This document shows, one piece after another, positions 1 through 8,454 of a stretch of DNA of 27,792 nt. The stretch comes from Chromera velia (lineage: Eukaryota; Sar; Chromeraceae), in NCBI GenBank assembly GCA_018398765.1, contig JAHBMJ010001641.1, forward strand, positions 1 through 27,792, given 5' to 3'. Each line of letters begins with the position of its first letter. Position 1 is the stretch's first letter. A model generated the notes under the pieces. It ran no database searches, was not told where the DNA came from, and saw only the letters and a program-made list of their open reading frames with translations. The translations under genes were made by a program, and so were the position numbers.

Positions 1-31
1 GGAGGGGGGGGGAGGGGGAGGGGGAGGGAGT
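1..31 (+). repeat. G-rich low-complexity tract
   Basis: Runs of G separated by single A residues fill the first 31 bases. The tract has at least four G-runs of three or more and could form a G-quadruplex. It is cut by the window edge, so its full length is unknown. From here to about 690 I see no gene, RNA or repeat; the only open frame (138-326, minus) is short and has no coding character. Confidence 0.6.
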
Positions 32-698
32 AAGCAAGAAATAACCCGTCAAGTTGCCCATGGGTTCAGGGGTTGAGGTGGGGTGAAAGGTGCATGATCA
101 GAGGGAAAGCGAATCGATCATGCCTCGCGTAATGCTGCTAGTGACCATATCCCTGGAATGTGGCAAAGGGCACCTTTGCAAGGGGAAATGCCATTCTGAA
201 ATGGGTGTTTTGGAGGACGTAGCAAAAGCTCAGCAGCCTCACTTGTGATTCTGGCAGCCTGATGCTGGCCCTGCTGAAGAGGCACGCGTTAGTTTGCGTC
301 TGAAGAAGTGAAAGATTTGGAATCATAAAAGCCTCATGCAGGACATAATTTTTGAAAATCAGACTATAGAAATCAGATCAAAGACTAATTCTGGTTTCTT
401 GGTTGGTCAGTGGGGGAAGTATATTTACACATGCATAGAGCGTTTCTGACTTCTTTAATATGATGGAGATAGGTTGGAGCTATGGAGATTTCCAAAATGC
501 GTTTGGCACTCCCAACTGAATATTTGGAGCACCCATATGTTCTGAACGATCTACAAGTTACTCAGAGGTTTTGTCGAGCGTTGCTAGCCAAACTAAACGT
601 GGTGCTGGATGTGATGATTACGTTTCTATAGGCCTAAATTTGTTTAAAGTTGTTATGTTTTATTCGGATGTTAAAAAAATATATATTAGTATGAACAT

Positions 699-943
699 TT
701 AACCCCCCTAACACTTCGGTCTGTCTTGAAATAGATTTTTCAATGCTGGCCACGCCTATGGCACGGTTCTTTCAAGACTGTCTGCATCTTCCACACAAAA
801 TTTCAAGTATACTTTGTTTTGGCTACGCCTTCGGCGCGGTACCTTCAAGTTAAGCCACGCCTGCTGCGTAGCCGTTTCAAGTTTGGCCATGCCTACGGTG
901 TGGCGTTTCAACTTTACTGGCACCGGAGTGTTAGGAGGGTTAA
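699..943. mobile_element. MITE-like element with TIRs and ACAT target duplication
   Basis: The left end reads TTAACCCCCCTAACAC and the right end is its near-perfect inverted copy (GTGTTAGGAGGGTTAA). The match covers about 21 bp with two mismatches. Both ends are flanked by ACAT (695-698 and 944-947), as expected for a 4-bp target-site duplication. The element is 245 bp and encodes no protein. Its interior is filled by a tandem series of small GC-rich hairpins. The size, TIRs, direct flanks and lack of coding capacity fit a non-autonomous DNA transposon (MITE). I cannot assign a superfamily. Confidence 0.6.
748..925 (+). repeat. Degenerate tandem array of GCCACGCC/GGCGTGGC hairpin units
   Basis: Four divergent units sit inside the 699-943 element. 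Each has a short stem of the type GCCACGCC, a 3-4 nt loop and GGCGTGGC, followed by TTTCAAG. They lie near 748, 821, 856 and 886; the last three are spaced about 30-35 nt apart. The stems show paired changes (GGCTACGCC with GGCGCGG, GGCCATGCC with GGTGTGGC), so base pairing is largely kept while sequence drifts. Short open frames across the array are by-products of the repeat. Confidence 0.5.
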
Positions 944-1347
944 ACATTTGGAGAATCGGATATTGGATATCTCTAAACGGGGAGATTTTTATGAAAATCC
1001 TAGTGAAAATCGTACAAAAATTTTTAAAGAACTTTTTGGGGATCACCCCGGACCCACATTTTCTAGCATATTTTCTCTAAACAGCTGCAGCATAGACACT
1101 AGCGTAAACAATTTTAATTAATTGTATATACATTCAATTGTATTTCTTGCATGGAACGGGTAGAGACGTAAGCTGGCAACTTAATAGTGGTAAGAAAAAA
1201 AAAAAAACGGAAAACCGTCCGCAAAATCTGTATACATCGGCAAGTTGCGCGCGTCGATGCTGCATGGCATGCATGCAAAGTCAGGAGAAAGACTATGGTA
1301 TGCACTGGCATGTAAGGCTAGGCCCAAAATTACTGTGCACATGTATT

Positions 1348-1808
1348 TGATCTGCATGCCAGGGGCGAGTAGGGTGCTTTTTGCCCCCCCAAAGCGGCGC
1401 ATTTCCGCAAAAAACTTGTTCTCATAATTGGTAAGGAGTTAGAAGCTGAAACTTTGTGTAAAAAGACGTTATAATGAGAGTAAAAGAACTATGGAACAGA
1501 TTTTTTATATCATTTCTAGAAATATAGGCTTCCATACAATTTTTTTGATTTTAGGGCCATTTTTTAACGGTTTTCAATAGTAAGAAAAACAGTATAAAAC
1601 TCATAAAATTTGTATGGCAACCTATGTTTCTAGAAATGATATAAAAAATCTGTTCCATAGTTCTTTTTTTATCGTTACAACGTCTTCTTCCACAAAGTTT
1701 CAGCTTCCAACTCCTTACTAATTATGAGAACGAGTTTTTTATGGAAAAGCGCCGGTCTCTTATGTAGAGGGAGGGGCAAAAAGCACCCCACTCGGCCCCG
1801 GCATGCGT
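1348..1808. mobile_element. Foldback element with arms of about 200 bp
   Basis: The left arm (about 1348-1555) and right arm (about 1590-1808) are imperfect inverted copies separated by roughly 35 nt. Matched landmarks from outside inwards are GCATGCC, GGGTGCTTTTTGCCC, TTGTTCTCATAATTGG, GAAGCTGAAACTTTGTG, AGAACTATGGAACAGA, TATCATTTCTAGAAAT and CCATACAA. Arm divergence is modest and includes small indels. There is no coding capacity and I find no convincing target duplication. It is either a foldback or MITE-type transposon or an old inverted duplication. Transcribed, it would form a long dsRNA hairpin. Confidence 0.7.
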
Positions 1809-1914
1809 CAAGGTTCGGGTGTTGCGTGCATGCGACAAGAGAGAGAGAAAAAAAAATCTTTGCAAGGAGGGGGCCCCGGCTGCATGTATGGTGTGCATCG
1901 GGGTGCATGAACCC

Positions 1915-2870
1915 TTAGGCCTTGCCGTACTTGATGGTGACAGTGGCCTCGATGATCGCCATGCCTGGCTTCAGTGCTACCTTGATGTACATGCTCTTGG
2001 GAGGGGCCCTCTGTTTCTTTGCTTCGATTTCCTCAATGTACCTTTGAGGCGCCTTTTTGCTGCAGCTGCTCTTCTTATACGTCTCCTCTTTGACCACCTG
2101 CTTCGTTTTCTTGATCTTCTACTCTTCGTGCTTGATCGTATCGAGATGAAGACGATCGTGGGCCACTTGGGGTACCTTCCTCTCTTAGGGTGTCGGCAAG
2201 AAGTGAGGCCGGCCCGTGCAAGATAGCGAGGCAGAGCCAAGCCATCTGCCTTACGTCCGATACCTTCATCATCCTTTCCCTTTTTTCTTCATCAGATGTG
2301 TCCCTCCTAGCCGTGACCAGCATTTTGTCTGAGCCACAAATGTCTATGCCACCCATTCTTCCCCAGAAGCCCAACTGAAGACACCCCCATCTTCCCAAGT
2401 CTGAGAGAATAGGGGTTCCATTGATGAAAAAAAAGAATGTTCTCTTTGTGGAGTTCTTTGTGAAACACCCCCCTGCTGTGGAGGGTGGAGAGAGCTTCAA
2501 AAAGGCGGAGTGGCACCATTGCCAGCATGGACCAGGCTGACTGAGAGAGGAGACTGGTTTGTTTGAGTCTCCTTAAAACAAACGACGACAGGTCGCCCCC
2601 CCCATACAGCTCCATTTCCAGTCTCCCCTCCGCCTCCTGTCCGGGACGTTTCTTAATGGATCTCGAAAAAAGTCGAGGTGTGGCTCTCGAGTCACTCACG
2701 TGCTCGAGAAGGTCACACTCGTTGGCGAAGTCTGCCTTATCTCTCTGGCGGGGGAGCCTGACCACCTTCCGCGCAACGAATCCCTCAACAATGTCCGAAA
2801 AAACGGAGAAGACCTCCCCGAAAGATCCCGCTCCGAGGCGTTAGGTTCCTGAAATTCTAATGGCATCCAT
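1915..2870 (-). pseudogene. Decayed, intron-free protein kinase
   Basis: The minus strand from ATG 2870 reads as an ePK domain in pieces. Visible motifs are the glycine loop LGAGSFGEVF, the VAIK-type lysine in FVARKVV, a subdomain-III glutamate in ANECDLLEHV, the catalytic loop HKELHKEN in place of HRDLKPEN, SDLG in place of DFG, and SDVRQMAWLCLAIL resembling subdomain IX. Damage: codon 10 is TAA (2843-2841) where kinases often have a Tyr or Phe just before the loop; one extra base in an A8 run (2427-2434) shifts the frame between ENILF and the SDLG segment; a second shift lies near 2176; a TAG interrupts the lysine-rich tail near 2118. The last frame ends at TAA 1917-1915 after KYGKA. The catalytic Asp is Glu. 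No introns are seen, so a retrocopy is possible. The homopolymer shift alone could be a sequencing error, but the other lesions argue for a real pseudogene. Confidence 0.75.
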
Positions 2871-4010
2871 TTTGGTGCCCACCTCCCTTTTGGGCTTGCT
2901 GAGCTGCACACACACGCAGAACAGCACAAAACCATTACGGCAGAAGAAAGAAAAAGAGAAAAAATGACCTGTTTTGGGAGAATACAAAGCAGCCAAGCAT
3001 GCAACTTAGTCTATGCAGAGTTACAATGCAAAACTGTATCAAAAAGGAGTGAATAAACAACCAAGTGTTTTTTCTTCTCACTGTCATTCCAGAATGATCG
3101 ATCAAGATGCCGTCATGTGATTGATTTCATTTATCAGATTTTGCCATGCCTCGATCGCTCTGTCTTGAGACACCAACAGGGAACCGCCCGAATAGAGACC
3201 CCCATAGTGTGGAAAAGCAGTCAAGACGCATGCAAATATTGTACAGATATGAACGCAGACGCGTGGCCCGGAGTGCTCTGAGCAACCCATGTGCATCCCC
3301 CCCCAAGTTTGCATTCAGGCGGGGCAAGCACTTGATTTGTTCCTCCTTTGTCATCCTTCCCGCCTCCCCTCCCTGCCTTTCCCCCCCCCAAGCGCCAGAT
3401 CGCAGGAGGCGGCTGCCTCTACAAAGGCATCATGCAAAGAAGGATTCAGGAACACTTTGTGAATTGTGCCAAAGAAAGAAAAAGAAAGGCAGGTCATCGG
3501 GAATATCCTCTGTTGCAGAATTAAATGTACGTGGAGACGGCGGACTACCTCCTACCATCATCCCGTCCACCTACGAACGTGGTTGTCTGTCGTCTTCTCG
3601 CCTGCCCATGCTACCGAGGGGAAGGAGATCCATACTCCGTCTGCAGTCTAGGGACATGCAGGCCTCCAAACGCGCCTCCGTCAGGCGGGCGGTTCGGAAG
3701 CACACTTGGAGCTAGTCATATGTTGCCAGGGTTATGCTGTAGAGATTGAGGGGAGGGGAGGGTTCTCTTGGTGCACTAGATGGAAGTTAAAAAAGCAGCT
3801 GCATGCATAGAAGGCGAAAGAAAGGTGCGCAAACACCCGCAAGTCATCTTCTTCATTTTGCTTGGAGCGATTGCCTATCTTAGAGACGGAGCTGAACAAA
3901 CGATGGAGCGGAGCTCCCCGAGCACCACTAAGAGCACGACAAGAGCCAAAACTATTACATACAGATGCTGGCAAGAGCTCGTCAGAAAAATGTAGGGGGG
4001 TGATATCGGG
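2871..4010. other. Spacer without a convincing gene
   Basis: This stretch holds mixed-composition DNA with poly-C runs (about 3299, 3383) and scattered GCATGC sites (2998, 3229, 3801). The longest open frame, 3146-3715 plus, shows no recognisable domain, is interrupted by proline/serine/arginine low complexity, and lacks the GC3 bias of the two spliced genes. I see no RNA gene. Confidence 0.5.
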
Positions 4011-4065
4011 GAGGGGGGGTCCTGGTCTGCGCGGCTGGCTTGCCAGCCGCGCGGGACCCCCCCCC
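4011..4065. other. GC-rich perfect hairpin
   Basis: GCGCGGCTGGC (4029-4039) and GCCAGCCGCGC (4042-4052) form an 11-bp perfect stem with a two-base loop. GGGGGTCC and GGACCCCC on either side can extend the pairing. More G+C-rich short inverted repeats follow to about 4125. The composition is unlike the AT-rich DNA that begins at 4130. The function is unknown. Confidence 0.65.
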
Positions 4066-4361
4066 GGGCTGCGCGGAGCGCGGTCCGGGCTCATAGCACG
4101 GGGGGGGGGCGGTGCCGCGCGGTAGACCATTAAATAACATACTAGATAATATAAATCAGTCTCAACATTGTCTCCTTGCGTTGCCCCCCCCCTTTCTTCT
4201 TGCCAACGGGTTAACGTCTAGGTCAACGTCAATATGTGAATACTGAAAATTTTAAAGATACTAAAAGATGAATAGAGAGGAGAGCGGTGCAGTTGAATGC
4301 TATTGAATGCTTCTTCTACCAGCTAGGAGTTGAAAGCCTAACGCATACTAGAAAAAATCTT

Positions 4362-4412
4362 GCTGCCACGCTGCACGGCCCGGTAGGGCCGTGCCGCGTG
4401 GCAGCCTTTTTT
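4362..4412 (+). other. Long GC hairpin followed by T6, terminator-like
   Basis: GCTGCCACGC..GCACGGCCC (4362-4381) pairs with GGGCCGTGC..GCGTGGCAGC (4386-4405) across a GGTA loop, giving a stem of about 20 bp with one mismatch. T6 follows at 4407-4412. The shape is that of a bacterial intrinsic terminator, but the setting is eukaryotic and no gene ends here. A Pol III terminator, a small-RNA hairpin or a piece of acquired DNA are alternatives. GC palindromes continue to 4457. Confidence 0.6.
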
Positions 4413-4462
4413 CACGGCACGGGGAGGGGCCGTGCTGCCGCGCGGCAAAGCCGTGCGTTACG

Positions 4463-4479
4463 CCCCCCCCCCCCCCCCN
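4463..4479. other. Poly-C tract ending in an unresolved base
   Basis: Sixteen C residues are followed by a single N at 4479, the only ambiguous base in the window. The assembly was probably uncertain here, and the true tract length or joining may differ. Confidence 0.9.
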
Positions 4480-5473
4480 ATGCTAAAGGCATTTCATCCC
4501 CCTATAGAAAAATATAGAAAGCGAAGCGAAAGAAGCAGTCAATATTTAAATAAGCAAACTTAACCAGAACACAAGAAGAAAGAAGCTTGCGGAGTATAGA
4601 AATGAGTTACACTGTACCCAATATCAGTCATTCCATGGGCCCGGACCCTAGGCCCGGACCTCGAAACGTTTTGTCACCTCTAAACATCACCATGACTCCC
4701 TAAAATTAAAATGCTTACACAAATCAAATCTCCAGAATCTCATACCAATACGTCGCCTGTGTATATGTACCCCCTAATATGTATATGCATCCCCCAACCT
4801 GCCGATTGAGTTCTGCAGTCCCGTCAATCCCTCTGCCGTTGGAAGATCCGCGTTGCTCACCAAACACCTGGCCTGCATATAGATATGCGTCATTTCATTG
4901 AGATAGAATGCAGTGAGTGAAAAAAAATGGACAGAGACAGTACAGAATAACTGCTTTCCAGTATAATAACCCTGCAGTAACAGAGCAGGCAGATATGTAC
5001 GAAGAATTTCATTTAAGTTTGGCACTGAGATTCTGAAATGCAGGAATTTAAACCATATCATTGGAGCGGTCTAAAGATTCATCTCCTGTCAGTGTACTCC
5101 ATTCAATCTACATGTACAAAACAGAGTGATGTGCAACGTGCTCCTGCTGTCTCGATGGATCGATGCGTATGTGGTCTAGCAAAAAGTTATCCCCTCTTGA
5201 AAAAAAACCCACCAATCAGTTTCACACTAAGTCTTCCGCCTTTATGGATTTGGTCGGACAACGGTTATCTCGCACGGCGAAAAGTCCCTACATAGGTGTT
5301 GTACTAAAATAGACATGGCCCCTGAGGTGTATGGCAATTGCTGGTGGAAGGGACGGCCTCCATCTGACCAGTACAAAACCGTGCAAGCACTTCACTTGGG
5401 ATGGCCATCGTGCCAAAGACGAGGCCCAAAGTGCACTACACAGCTACAGGTGATGCCTGTTCAATGTTAATTA
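4480..5473. other. AT-rich spacer
   Basis: About 1 kb of AT-rich DNA has no open frame above 95 codons and no recognised motif. Open frames at 4774-5061 (minus) and 5038-5295 (plus) have no coding character that I can see. Confidence 0.4.
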
Positions 5474-5478
5474 TTTAT

Positions 5479-7242
5479 AACAGAGTGGACTCCAAAGTAG
5501 GACTTAGTGGAATCCACAGTGATTTTTAAACTTACTATATTCTAGCTTCATTATAAAGTAAAACTAGGTTACTTGAAGCAATCTAGAGTCTTTTAAAGCA
5601 TTTAAAATCGTTAGTCTTATGCAAATCTACTCAAATATGCTCAAAAGACTGGTTAATTAGCTAGGGTGCATGGTGGGGAAAAATAATATTTATTACGATC
5701 ACTGCGGCACGTAGAAATTAGTGAATGTTACCTACAAAGAAATACATAGCCACAACACTAATGGATACGCTCAAAAGCAACGTTTAGTGCCGTCAATCAA
5801 GTACTACAAAGAATTGCTTCTTCTGCAAGGGAAACAGTGCAGGAAGGAGGGCTTCATAGCTAAGCTGGTCAGACCGGACAGGAGACGGTCAGCAGGGGTT
5901 GGAGAGGATTCCGAAGGACAGAGCACAGAGACAACATAATGCTATTCATAAAGAACTCACACTACATGGCGTAAAAGCTTGCAAATCGTTTTGCATATGT
6001 TAATGAAAAACTGTGAAAAAGAAGGATAGGTCCGTAGGTAGATCCAGATGTTTAGAGGGAGACTATTACAGAGTGTCACAAATGAGAAAGGATGAACGAG
6101 TAAGGAGTACTTGCGCCAGGATAGTATGAACCCTAGGTATAGACCGCTTTCAAGGACTGACATACACGGAGCAAGTGGAAGACATTCAAATATATGAAAG
6201 CTGAGCGATTGTTCTGGGTGGAAAAATGTCTGGCAGAACTGAGAGCTGTGCAAAGCTTCAGAAGAGGCAGTCAAAAAATGGAAGCTCTAGCAGACTTTCC
6301 ATCGACCCTCTCTCAGTGACCTCCCTTGTATGTTTCTGTCAAGCTTCTAGTAGAATAAAAAAGCTGAATGCTAAGCAAATCATCATGCAAAGCAAGAAAG
6401 CGAGCCGCGCTTCCTTAATTGACCTGCAGGTGTCCTCAAGTCTCCGTCTACCAACACCTGCAAATACAGAGGAACAGGCGCCTCTTCTGAAGCTTTGCAC
6501 AGCTCTCAGTCCTGCCAGACATTTTTCCACCCAGAACAATTGCTCAGCTTTCATGTATTTGAATGTCTTCCACTTGCTTCGTGTGTGTCAGTCCTTGAAA
6601 GCGGTCCGTACTATCCCGATGCAAGTGTTCCTTACTCGTTCATCCTTTCTCATTTGTGGCACTCCGTACTGGTCTCCCTCTAAACATCTGAATCTACCTA
6701 CGGACCTGTCCTTCTTTTTCACAGTTTCTCATTGACACACATAGAACGATTTGCAAGCTTTTGCACCATATAGTGTGAGTTCTTTGTAAAAAGAATTATG
6801 TTGTCTCTGTGCTCTATTCTCTCCGACCCCTGCTGACCACCTCCTGTCTGGTCTGACCAGCCTAGCTGTGAAGCCCTCCTTCCTGCACTGTTTTCTTTGC
6901 AGAAGAAGCAATTCTTTATAGTTGATTGGCGATGCTAAACGTTGCTTTTGAGCGTATTCATTAGTGTTGTGCCTATGTATTTCTTTGCAGGTAACATTCA
7001 CTAACTTCTACGTGCCGCAGTGATCGTAATAAATATTATTTTTCCCCACTATGCAGCCTAGCTAATCAACCAGTCTTTTGAGCACATTCGAGCAGATTCG
7101 TACAGGAGTAACGATTTTAAATGCTTTAAAAGGCTCTAGATTGTTTCAAGTAACCTAGTTTTACTTTATAATGAAGCTAGAATATAGTAAATTTAAAAAT
7201 TACTTTGGATTCTACTAAGTCCTACTTTGGAGTCCACTCTGT
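5479..7242. mobile_element. 1.76-kb foldback element with arms of about 780 bp
   Basis: The left arm (5479 to about 6268) and right arm (about 6479 to 7242) are inverted copies separated by a loop of about 210 bp. Ends are (A)ACAGAGTGG and CCACTCTGT. TTTAT occurs at both outer borders (5474-5478 and 7243-7247), a candidate 5-bp target duplication. By eye the arms match over most positions with scattered substitutions and small indels. Both arms contain a related open frame (5721-5939 plus; 6729-7001 minus) sharing the peptides KELLLLQ and KQCRKEGF, but its coding value is doubtful. Arms also share a frame with FWVEKCLA and LRAVQSFRRG, broken upstream by a stop. No transposase is recognisable. 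It looks like a non-autonomous foldback or long-TIR DNA transposon. Confidence 0.75.
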
Positions 7243-7247
7243 TTTAT

Positions 7248-8020
7248 CCCATATGCAGCCTTCAGTCGTTTAGCTAAGTAGGAGTACATGTATTAATATA
7301 AAAGAAACCACAGATGACCACAGACCCCAAGAAGAGGAATACTTATGGATGGACTCTACGGCGAACAGGAATACCGAATCACTGATGACCAGCTTACTTA
7401 TGTGTCAATAGTATTGAACAGTTGACAGACCTATGGCAGACCCTCCAATGCCTCCATGCATCATGCATGCAATTACAACTCCGCATGCATGCCGGCCGGG
7501 GCCCTGAATGGGCTTTGGGCCTCGCAGTTTTTCATCGCGATCGTAAGTCACTGTGTTGCTTCGAGAGAAAGACCATTTTGATGTTTAAGAGATAGAAAAG
7601 ACATAAACGGAGAGAAAAGCCTGACAACATCAGATTGAAGAAATATGACAAAGAAGCCACAAACCGCTAAGCGTACAAAAAAATTTATGGATATAAAGAA
7701 AAGGTTTAATAAAGAAATGTTGAAGAGAAATAAATTTTTTCAACTAGCTAAGGAACCTATTGAAGAAGAAGTCGGGGAAGGGAAAAGGAAGACCACAACA
7801 CTCATCCGTAGATAGACGGAGTTGACCATGCAAACATACAGAGAATGAAAGGTATTAATTTTTGTCCATCGTGGAGTAGTATAAGCTAGGCGCGGCGGCC
7901 TACTCCGAGGGGCTTGCGCTTGTAACAGATGGGCCGTAATAGATGGACAGGACCTATGCCTAGGTAAGATGCATACTGGTTCGACAAAGGACCAGAGAGA
8001 CACTAAAGAAAAAGTTGCTT
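7248..8020. other. Spacer between the foldback element and the Tudor-SN promoter region
   Basis: Mixed-composition DNA. It contains three GCATGC palindromes at 7465-7492 and the small open frame at 7645-7815 listed separately. Other open frames (for example 7740-8051 minus) show no domain or coding bias. Confidence 0.4.
7645..7815 (+). CDS. Possible small lysine-rich ORF
   Basis: ATG 7645 opens a 56-codon frame that starts MTKKPQTAKRTKKF, continues through the basic segment DIKKRFNKEMLKRNKFF and ends TTTLIRR before TAG. An in-frame TGA lies three codons upstream of the ATG. The product would be very basic, with no signal peptide or membrane segment. I do not recognise it. In AT-rich DNA a frame of this length can arise by chance, and codon use is unlike that of Tudor-SN, so this is only a candidate. 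Confidence 0.15.
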   Translation: MTKKPQTAKRTKKFMDIKKRFNKEMLKRNKFFQLAKEPIEEEVGEGKRKTTTLIRR

Positions 8021-8026
8021 CGATAG

Positions 8027-8111
8027 CATGCATGGGATTTGTTGCATGCATGCCGTGGCATGCCGTGGCCCGCGGCCATCCCGCGGCCGGTTTGAGCTAG
8101 GAGACGCATGC
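8027..8111. promoter_or_regulatory. GCATGC palindrome cluster upstream of Tudor-SN
   Basis: Five GCATGC sites (8027, 8044, 8048, 8058, 8106) lie 340-430 bp before the Tudor-SN start codon, interleaved with CCGCGGCC palindromes at 8070-8090. In Apicomplexa, TGCATGC-type motifs are known promoter elements, and an ApiAP2 domain (PF14_0633) binds TGCATGCA. A regulatory role here is inference from position and density. Confidence 0.4.
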
Positions 8112-8395
8112 AAACAGATTTTGAATTTGGAAAAACGTTCGCGCGGATGTCCACAAAGACCTCACTCCCTCCAAGAACAAACACACCAGAGTCTTGCCAC
8201 CACCTGCAGTCATTCTGACAATCGCGGTCTGTTGTTGTGCACTTTCGCAGGACAACTTGGAACCGTGCACGCATAAGTAATTTGCCTTTCGGTTTTCTCT
8301 TCGTTTTTCACAATCGTCTAACCGCTCCGTTGCTCGAGGAGACTTCATCCTTTGGTCTTGTCTGCTTCCGAGACTCGTCATTCCATAAACTCACC

Positions 8396-8454
8396 ACTCG
8401 TTTTCCCCCCTTTGCCTTGCTTACCTGTCGCATTCGCCTTCCCTTTTATCCAGA
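8396..8454 (+). promoter_or_regulatory. Pyrimidine-rich 5' leader ending in CAG one base before the ATG
   Basis: A strongly pyrimidine-rich run ends in TTTTATCCAG, one base before the start codon. It may be a pyrimidine-rich 5' leader, or the 3' end of a 5'-UTR intron. The six coding introns all end in TGCAG, whereas this ends in TCCAG, which weakens the intron reading. Position -3 relative to the ATG is A, a favourable initiation context. Confidence 0.35.

Noticed and set aside
748-925. CRISPR-like repeat array
   Set aside because: Units are degenerate hairpins without constant repeats or unique spacers, inside a MITE in eukaryotic DNA.
3146-3715. 189-codon plus-strand open frame
   Set aside because: No domain, low-complexity Arg/Ser/Pro content and codon use unlike the two spliced genes; probably a chance frame in GC-balanced DNA.
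3732-4130. 132-codon minus-strand open frame
   Set aside because: Its first half is Pro/Ala/Arg translated from the GC hairpin block; no support as a protein.
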